This document shows positions 57,600 to 64,000 of a DNA stretch of 64,000 bases, piece by piece (position 1 is the first letter of the stretch; each line of letters opens with the position of its first letter). The notes below the pieces were generated by a model that did not search any database, had not been told where the DNA came from, and was given only the letters and a program-made list of their open reading frames with translations. The stretch is from Inia geoffrensis. Lineage: Eukaryota; Chordata; Mammalia; Artiodactyla; Iniidae. The position numbers were made by a program, and so were the translations under genes. The DNA lies in NCBI GenBank assembly GCA_036417435.1, contig CM070912.1, forward strand, positions 21,006,055-21,070,054. Reading direction: 5' to 3'.

Positions 57600-58430
57600 C
57601 CTCCTGTTTAAGGTAGTTCCTCTACCTCTTTTCTGAATCCTTCCTTCTCCCCTTACTGAAGAATCCTCTTTCTTCAGGTATCTCCTTTCTGTTAGCTTCC
57701 TCCCTCAGCACTTAAGTCCCTCTGTCCTGTAGGTGCCCCCTCCAGAGAGTTACGGCATCTTTCTTCCTGCGTTTTATAACCAAGCTTCTTGTATATGAAG
57801 AGTGGTCTTCTTGTAACCATTCAGTGTCAGTACCTTTTCTTCTCCTTTAGGCTCTCTGATCAGTGTGACTGAAATTGCACAGGTAATCAATCTCTTAATT
57901 TGTAATTCCAAAGGACCCGGCTCTGTGCTTGTCTTACTTGACTTTTCTGTCGTGGTTTATGTCGTTGTTTCCATCTCCTTGGAGGTTTCTTCTCCATCAG
58001 CTTGTGTGATGCCACTCTCTTCTGGCTGCTACCTCTTATCTTCTTCTTGGGCTTCTTTTCTGTAACTTGTCCATTCTATAAGATTCTGCCCCAGCTGCCT
58101 CCTTTTCTCATTAAATGTTCCCTATTTCCTCTATGCTCATATGATAGGTGTATGTGCTCTGATTTAACTTTCCAGCTCAGATCTCTTTCCTGAGCACCAG
58201 ACCTAACCTCACTTGAGATCCTGTAGGTACCTCAAACTCAACATGTTCAAAGCTCTGCAGTCCCCAGCCTCTTCCTCAGTTCCTGATTTCGTTATGCACC
58301 GAAGTCCGAAACTAAAAACCTTGGTGTCATCCCCGATTTCTTCTTTATATCACTCAATGTGGTGTCACCAGTCATCTGTTTCTCTTCCATCCCGAATCAG
58401 CCACAGGTTTAGTTGCTAGTGCTGATGATG
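57600..58430 (+). mobile_element. LINE-2 fragment, plus strand
   Basis: The second half is convincing: CCTCAAACTCAACATGTTCAAAGC, CCGAAACTAAAAACCTTGGTGTCATCCCCGATTTC (the 'NLGVI.D' coding segment of the L2 ORF end). The first half, before about 58180, is only T/C-rich and less sure. Confidence 0.5.
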
Positions 58431-58439
58431 TTTTTTTTT

Positions 58440-59270
58440 TTACTGATTCATTTTTCTTTGCTAGGAGGTCTCTGTCTTCTGTAGATCACTTTCTTCTGCT
58501 CTTCATGCCAGTGGCTTTAGTTTTGGTTCTCCTAAATGAGAACATAATCATGGCCGCAAGCCAAACCATTTGAAGATGGAGTAAGATGTCAAGTATATAA
58601 AATGCTACAGGGAGAATGAAAAAGGTGAAGACTGAGAAAGAAGAAATTAGATTTGGTGATGTGGGTGGCGTCTGACCTCTGGGGTAAGTTTTGTAGTGTA
58701 GTGAAGACTTTTCCCCACACTCACTCCGCCTTTTGTGTACCTGTTTCTGAGGTGGCACCCAAGTGGTATCCTTCAAGTCACTTGAAATCTTGTTTGTTAC
58801 CAGGGTCCTTTCTCTCCCGTGTTCACTTCATTCAGTTAGTGAGTTTTGCCAGTGACACTTGTATATTCTCATTTGCGTTGCTTTGATTTTTTCCTCCTTA
58901 AATTCGAATTTTGTAGATCATCTTTTTGTTATTCACATCTAATTGATCATCATGTTGTGATTGTTCTTCATAATTAAAAATGTATCCCTTCTTTTCATCT
59001 CTGTTATCATTAATTGGAAAATACAATGGACAGTTATTAGTTCTTTGGCTTACTTTGTCATTCTTCAACTTTTTTTTTTTTTTTTAAATTCTTCAACTTT
59101 TAATACAGTTGATCACTCTCTCCTTTGTAGCTCTCTTCTCTTGACTCTTGGGACTCCATTCTCTTGATTTTCTTGCCACATCTTTGATGGCCTTTTCTTA
59201 GTCTTCTTTTAAGGCCCCCTAAATATAGAAGTCCTCTGGATTCTGTCCTCTGGCTTGATCTCTCATGATC
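58440..59270. other. Intron 1, unassigned
   Basis: No exon or firm repeat recognised. A T run lies at 59070-59085. Confidence 0.3.
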
Positions 59271-59274
59271 TTGT

Positions 59275-59760
59275 CTGGGCAGTCTTAGCCGTACTCATGA
59301 TTTCAAGTACCACCCATCTGTTGACCCCCAAATCTTTGTCCTGAGTGCAGACTGCTCTCCTGAGTGCCAGATCTGTTTTTTTTAGTTATTTGCCAGGTAC
59401 TTCCATTTGGAGATTCCACAGAACTTCAGATATAGTGGATTCTAATGGGAACTCATCATCCTCTTTTCCAGACTTCTTCCTTTTTTTTTTGTCTTGATGA
59501 AGGGAACCACCAGTGGCCCATCATCCAGATAAGACACCTGAATGACATTAATGCCTCCGTCCTCACTTTCCACATTCATTAGGTCACAAATCCTATTGAT
59601 TCTACTGCCCCGATTTTGAAATCTCTCTCAAATTTGCCCTCACAGACTTAGTTTAGACCCTTATTGTTTCTTGCCTGATCGTTTCATTTGTCTCCTAACT
59701 GCTCTCTCTTTGTGCAGTTGTCTCCCCTCCTTTCTCCCTACTTCCAAATCCAATATTCAT
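59275..59760 (+). mobile_element. LINE-2 fragment, plus strand
   Basis: TGACCCCCAAATCTTTGTCCTGAGTGCAGAC, GACATTAATGCCTCCGTCC, CACAAATCCTATTGATTCTACTGCC and GTCTCCTAACTGCTCTC follow the sense order of the L2 ORF end. Confidence 0.55.
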
Positions 59761-59950
59761 AGCTAAAATTTGAGTGCTTATTATACATCATTTACATGTG
59801 AAATGTTTTATATGCATTCTCACTTGACCATCACACTAAACCAGTATTATCCTTTTTACTTTGGAGCAGAGTAGGCCAGGCCTCACAAATAGTGGTAGGA
59901 CAGAGAGATTTGAATTCAGGCTATATGCTCCAGAGCCCATAATCTTAATT
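59760..59950 (-). mobile_element. MIR fragment, minus strand
   Basis: TGAGTGCTTATTATACATCA..CACTTGACCATCACAC..AGAGATTTGAATTCAGGC. Confidence 0.55.
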
Positions 59951-60249
59951 TTAATTAACCAGTTCACCTACAGCCATTCATGGCCACCCCTCTTTGCATA
60001 CTCTAGTTTGGAAGCAAGTCACTGTCACAGTCTATAATCAGGGTTGTGGGGCGGGGTTGGGGGGTTAAGGTCCAACTCCTGGAGGGGGGATTATTGACAT
60101 AAATTATTCAGAATTCTTCTTTAAGGAAGATTTATCTCTTCCCACTTATTTATTCACTCAGTCATTTACCTTACGTAGACTTGGTTATTTTATACTTTGG
60201 TTTATAATCTAATACTGTGATACTTATTTAACCAATTCTCATTTTTTTC

Positions 60250-60335
60250 TTTTACTTTTTAAAAAATTGAGGTATAATTGACATATAACATTGGTTTCAA
60301 GTTAACAACATAATGATTTGATATTTATAACAATT
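60250..60335 (-). mobile_element. Old LINE-1 3' terminus, minus strand
   Basis: AAAATTGAGGTATAATTGACATATAACATT then TTTCAAGTTAACAACATAATGATTTGATATTTA: typical reversed L1M end, about 320 bases before exon 2. Confidence 0.65.
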
Positions 60336-60650
60336 CTCATTTTTAAGATGTTCAAGTTATTACCAGTTTTTTGCTATTAGTGAATGAATATCTTAGAAAT
60401 CTTGGCATGCTGTGTTGATGGTTTCCTTTACATATATTCCTAAAAGTAGGATTGTTGGGTAGGTGCATTTAAAAGTTTTTGGTACATGGGTGAGGTTTTT
60501 ACATTGAGCATCTGTTTTCATATTTGCTGTCTTTTCAGGAAGTACTCTCTAACACCCTTGAGATCTTGCGTTCCTTTTTGGGATTATGAATAGTTTATGT
60601 TTAAGGCCAGGAACTCACAACTATTCATGCTGATTTATTTACCTGTGTAG

Positions 60651-60788
60651 AGTATTGTGTCAAAGAATGCACTGCAATATCGGGGAAATTCCCAGCATGA
60701 CGCCCAGGAGTTTCTGCTGTGGCTTTTGGACCGAGTTCATGAAGACCTCAATCATGCTGTGAAGCAGAGTGGCCAGCCTCCTCTGAAG
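60651..60788 (+). CDS. USP31: USP31 exon 2 (residues 208-253)
   Basis: 46 codons in phase 0 at both ends, with acceptor ..TTACCTGTGTAG before AGT and donor GTAAGG after AAG. The encoded SIVSKNALQYRGNSQHDAQE is the USP block in which the RGNSQHDAQEFL stretch (218-229) forms part of the catalytic core that packs against the cysteine helix. WLLDRVHEDLN follows. The exon ends ..QSGQPPLK. The polypyrimidine tract before the acceptor is short. The only other nearby AG (two bases on) would break the frame, so this boundary is well determined. Matches USP31 as I remember it, apart from small changes such as the first residue. Confidence 0.95.
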
Positions 60789-62696
60789 GTAAGGGCGCGC
60801 CCTCAGGGCAGTCAGGGAGCAGTGAGTGGCTGCGGCACAGGCCACCGGTGAACCTAGTGAGGAGTGAGTGTAGATTCTTCTTCCAAACCTCCTCTGAGGA
60901 GTTGTTGCAGTTTGCAGTTAGTTAATATAGTAAAATTGACTAAGCTCTGGGTGAGTATAAAATTCATGGATACTTAGACTATTTCCTCTGTTTACCACTG
61001 TGCTGGCAGTATCAGATAGGAGCTTACACTCTCATGAGAGGGGACACATTTGCATGTATGACTACCTTTAGACTGACATTAAGGGATTCCATCTCACTAA
61101 ACTGTTTTTAAAGCAGAATTTTGCTTTCTATTCCAATGAGACATAGTCTGTAGATCACTGGAATGTGAATACACAATCAAAAAGGAAATGTATTGATGTC
61201 TCTGCTGTTAAGATTCGATTTGAGTGTAGGAACTGAACCCTTAGAATATACTTACTGAGAAACAGTGATTCAGTCTCAGTTTTTATTTATGTAATCTTAG
61301 TATGATGGGTAAAATGATTTATATAATGGAAATAAAGTGTTCTCCTCTCACAGCTTTAAAAATTTTTGATAATTCTTTTCTGTACCTCAAATTTTATTTT
61401 ATTTTATTATTTTTTTATATCTTTATTGGAGTATAATTGCTTTACAATGTTGTGTTAGTTTCTGCTGTACAACAAAGTGAATCAGCTATACGTATACATA
61501 TATCCCCATATCCCCTCCTTCTTGAGCCTCCCTCCCACCCTCCCCATCCCACTTCTCTAGGTCATCACAAAGCACTGAGCTCATCTCCCTATGCTATGCA
61601 GCAGCTTCCCACTAGTTACCTATTTTACATTTGGTAGTGTATATATGTCAGTGCTACTCTCTCACTTTGTCCCAGCTTTCCCTTCCCCGCCGTGTCCTCA
61701 AATCCATTCTCTATGTCTGCATCTTTATTCCTGCCCTGCCACTAGGTTCATCAGTACCGCTTTTTTAGATTCCATATATATGCGTTAGCATACGGTATTT
61801 GTTTTTCTCTTTCTGACTTACTTCACTCTGTATGACAGACTCTAGGTCCATCCACCTCCTTACAAATAACTCAGTTTTGTTCCTTTTTATGGCTGAGTAA
61901 TATTCTATTGTGTATATGTGCCACATCTTCTGTATCCATTCATCTGTTGATGGACATTTAGGTTGCTTCCATGTCCTGGCGATTGTAAATAGTGCTGCAA
62001 TGAACATTGTATATACCTCAAGTTTTAAATTTCTAGTTTTGGGAAGTTGTTAAAGTATTCTGATTCAAGGTCCTTTGTGCCTGAACATTCTGTACTATCA
62101 TATGAGACTATATGCTTGCGGCTGACTTTCCCACCAGATTGAGACGTACTCAAGGTCAGGCATTGTGTCTTACTATCTTGTATCTTAATGCCCTTTGCAT
62201 TGCCCTCTGCACGTGGTAGCTGATGCTCAGTAACTGTAAGGGGGAGGGACATGAAAAGGTTAAGTAAAATGTGAAGTAGAATGATTAGGCCCAAATAAGC
62301 AGCAGAGGTAATAGGTGCCAGACAAAAAATTCTCTTTAGGCAGGGGAGGAATTGGTACTTTTGAATAGTTGGGATTATTTCCTGGAAGAGGTTGGAGGGG
62401 GCCCTTTGAGAGTTGGAGGGGGATTGGAGCACTCTGGGGAAGGACTGCCCGACTGCCTGGATGGGGTGGAGAGACGGATAAGCACTGTGTGTGGGAGAGC
62501 CTGTGAGGCGATGAGTCCATGTGACCCACACCCTGGCATCTGTGTTCTGGTCCCTTTAGCAGATGTTTCCCTGAAACATCTGGATCTGATGCAGATCTTG
62601 TAAATGAGGTCAAGGACATCTGTGACATTTTTAGGCTCATTTTTAATCAAGAGATGGCACTTTTAGTCTGTGAAATTGTACTTTATTTTTTTTTAG
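60789..62696 (+). other. USP31: USP31 intron 2 (about 1.9 kb)
   Basis: Donor GTAAGG, acceptor TTTTTTTTAG after a long T tract. Contains one LINE-1 insertion (61397-62013); the rest has no recognised exon. The 168-codon minus-strand frame at 62025-62531 has no known domain. Confidence 0.9.
61397..62013 (-). mobile_element. LINE-1 3' insertion, minus strand, in intron 2
   Basis: Antisense L1 3' region (ATCTTTATTGGAGTATAATTGC, GTTAGTTTCTGCTGTACAAC) leading into the end of ORF2 at 61765-62007 (minus strand: STDEWIQKMWHIYTIEYYSA, SEVSQKEKNKYRM). A 14-bp duplication TACCTCAAATTTTA at 61383-61396, with one change at 62014-62027. 5'-truncated, and less diverged than most L1 in the window. Confidence 0.93.
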
Positions 62697-62785
62697 CCAC
62701 CATCAGAGACTGATACGATGCCCGAGGGACCATCTTTTCCTGTCTGTAGCACTTTCGTACAAGAACTTTTTCAAGCCCAGTACAG
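62697..62785 (+). CDS. USP31: USP31 exon 3 (residues 254-282 and part of 283)
   Basis: 89 bases: 29 codons (PPSETDTMPEGPSFPVCSTF.. to ..FQAQY) and the first two bases of an Arg codon, so the following intron is phase 2. The acceptor is a strong T-rich tract ending TTTAG; the donor is GTACGA. The FVQELFQAQYR stretch is the helix and strand leading into the zinc-ribbon fingers of the USP fold. The joined frame is open through exons 2, 3 and 4. Confidence 0.94.
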
Positions 62786-62875
62786 GTACGAGCAAATTAA
62801 AATTTCCCTTATGTTGTGTGCTTATGTAGTTCTAGGTGATCTTAATGTGAGTGTCTTACATTTTTATTTTTGCAG
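62786..62875 (+). other. USP31: USP31 intron 3, only 90 bases
   Basis: Starts GTACGAG, ends TTTATTTTTGCAG. Near the lower size limit for mammalian introns and in sharp contrast to the 33-kb intron 1. If unspliced, reading on from exon 3 adds further open codons and shifts the frame of exon 4. Confidence 0.92.
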
Positions 62876-62968
62876 ATCTTCTTTGACATGTCCTCATTGC
62901 CAGAAGCAGAGCAACACTTTTGATCCTTTCCTCTGCATTTCTTTGCCAATTCCACTACCCCACACAAG
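62876..62968 (+). CDS. USP31: USP31 exon 4 (residues 283-313 and part of 314)
   Basis: 93 bases, phase 2 at both ends. Completes Arg283, then SSLTCPHCQKQSNTFDPFLC and a hydrophobic stretch ISLPIPLPHT. Cys288 and Cys291 form the first CxxC of the zinc-ribbon insertion in the fingers subdomain, common among USPs. The DPFLCISLPIP segment is the usual strand following it. Acceptor TTGCAG, donor GTAAGA, both good. Confidence 0.95.
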
Positions 62969-63584
62969 GTAAGAACAGAGTTAATAAAATTAAGACTATA
63001 TTCCTATATGTTCCTTTTCCTCTGTAGGCTCCTGTTGGGGCTTCTTGCATATTTAAACAAGTAATAGGCTTAGTGATAACTTGAATACAGGCATTGTTAA
63101 GGCCTTATAGAAATTTATAAATGCCTGTCTGAATTTGCAGGGTGAGCAGGTGCATGGGGCAAGTAAGTCTTTTTGGTTGGTCTGGTTGTAGTCTGTTCTG
63201 CCTATAGGTCATCCACCTATAGTATGGGGGCCGGAGTAGGTTTTTGAATGCCTTCTAGAGCCTCTAGAGACCTTACGTTCCACTTTTAATTAGCTGCTTT
63301 ATTTGAACTGTTCCTTGAAATTTCCAGGAGTTAACGCTGTTATAAAGAAAATACAAAGCACAGAACCAAGTATTGATATGCTGTATTTTTGTTGTTTTGC
63401 CCCTATTATTATGCTGTATTGCCTTTTCCAAAGAGCTCTTGATTGTTGTTTGGTAGTTCTACTTAGGTCCAACTAAAGGTGTGGGTTAGCTTTACTTTTG
63501 TTGATTCCAGATCAGGGTTGTTCTGCTTCTATATTTTAGTTGAAGTAAGTGACTAATAAGAATATCTGACTTTGATCTGTACAG
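62969..63584 (+). other. USP31: USP31 intron 4 (616 bases)
   Basis: GTAAGAAC at the start and TGATCTGTACAG at the end. No recognised repeat or exon inside. Confidence 0.9.
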
Positions 63585-63720
63585 GCCTCTGTATGTCACT
63601 GTAGTGTATCAAGGGAAATGTTCTCACTGCATGCGGATTGGTGTGGCCGTGCCTCTGTCTGGGACTGTTGCCAGACTTCGGGAAGCAGTGTCTATGGAAA
63701 CAAAGATCCCCACTGATCAG
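63585..63720 (+). CDS. USP31: USP31 exon 5 (residues 314-359)
   Basis: 136 bases: completes Arg314, then 45 codons, ending in phase 0 at donor GTAATA. Encodes PLYVTVVYQGKCSHCMRIGV and then a segment ending ..SMETKIPTDQ. Cys326 and Cys329 form a CxxC pair about 35 residues after the exon 4 pair. The stretch from about 332 (VPLSGTVARLREAVS) has the look of the ubiquitin-like insertion that starts in this part of some USPs; that last point is inference. The rest of the gene, including the catalytic His box, is outside the window. Confidence 0.95.
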
Positions 63721-64000
63721 GTAATAAGCTTGCTAAGACCGATTACACACGAGCCACAAAAGTGTTGCTTTCTTTTCTTCTGGAATTTTTTAACAGTTCT
63801 CAGCCAAACATGGTTGGAGAGAAATTTAAAACGAGTTGTTTCTAGTGTTGAGGGAAAAATAAAAAATCAGGATCCAAAGGAGAACAATATACACAAAAAC
63901 TTCTCATGCTTCATTTAATTGTATATATATATTTAAAAGGAAAAGCTGTGACTTTACACCAAGACCTTCTTTCAGCTTTGTTTATAAAGTATAATTAGTT
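63721..64000 (+). other. USP31: USP31 intron 5, first part
   Basis: Follows donor GTAATAAG. The reading frame stays open for 66 codons to a stop near 63918 if not spliced. No repeat recognised; A/T-rich at the right edge. Confidence 0.85.

Larger units (their letters stand above)
27332..60650 (+). other. USP31: USP31 intron 1 (about 33.3 kb)
   Basis: Donor GTGAGCCC directly after exon 1; acceptor ...CCTGTGTAG before exon 2. The intron contains dozens of repeats, listed separately, and no convincing nested gene. SINEs and L1s inside it lie almost all antisense to USP31. The open frame of exon 1 continues 103 codons past the donor to 27643, which matters only if the intron is retained. Confidence 0.9.

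Noticed and set aside
62025..62531. 168-codon minus-strand open frame in USP31 intron 2
   Set aside because: No known motif and no supporting splice or promoter features; chance frame next to an L1 insertion.

Overview
This is a stretch of mammalian nuclear genome, almost certainly from a cetacean. The youngest dispersed repeats are tRNA-Glu-derived CHR-type SINEs of both the short and long forms, many still bracketed by clear target-site duplications, together with artiodactyl-type L1 3' ends. I see no ruminant Bov-B or Bov-tA elements. There is no bacterial, plasmid or phage content and no CRISPR array.

The one gene that can be read with confidence is USP31 (ubiquitin-specific peptidase 31, a deubiquitinase), on the + strand. 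Exon 1 (26711-27331) starts in a CpG island and carries the catalytic cysteine box. A repeat-filled intron 1 of about 33.3 kb follows. Exons 2-5 (60651-60788, 62697-62785, 62876-62968, 63585-63720) then supply the rest of the first part of the catalytic domain, including the QHDAQEF block and two CxxC zinc-binding pairs. The five exons join without a frameshift into 359 residues, about the first quarter of the protein. The histidine box and the long C-terminal region lie beyond the right edge.

The left edge (about 1-900) is a second GC- and CpG-rich island with GC boxes and a good minus-strand splice donor at 392/391. By human gene order, where SCNN1G lies upstream of and divergent from USP31, it is best explained as the promoter and noncoding first exon of SCNN1G. 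This is a synteny inference, since no coding sequence is visible. The 25 kb between the islands is intergenic and made largely of L1, L2, MIR, hAT and LTR fossils plus younger SINEs.

Inside USP31 intron 1 nearly all SINE and L1 copies lie antisense to the gene, unlike the mixed orientation in the intergenic half. Points worth a second look are the USP31 leader (an upstream ORF overlapping the start codon), a readable exon 1-intron 1 extension built from L2 and MIR sequence, two strong hairpins, nested or internally deleted SINEs, and a long series of antisense L2 fragments at 33.8-37.2 kb. I found no convincing undescribed biological system; the window reads as a normal gene start plus repeats.
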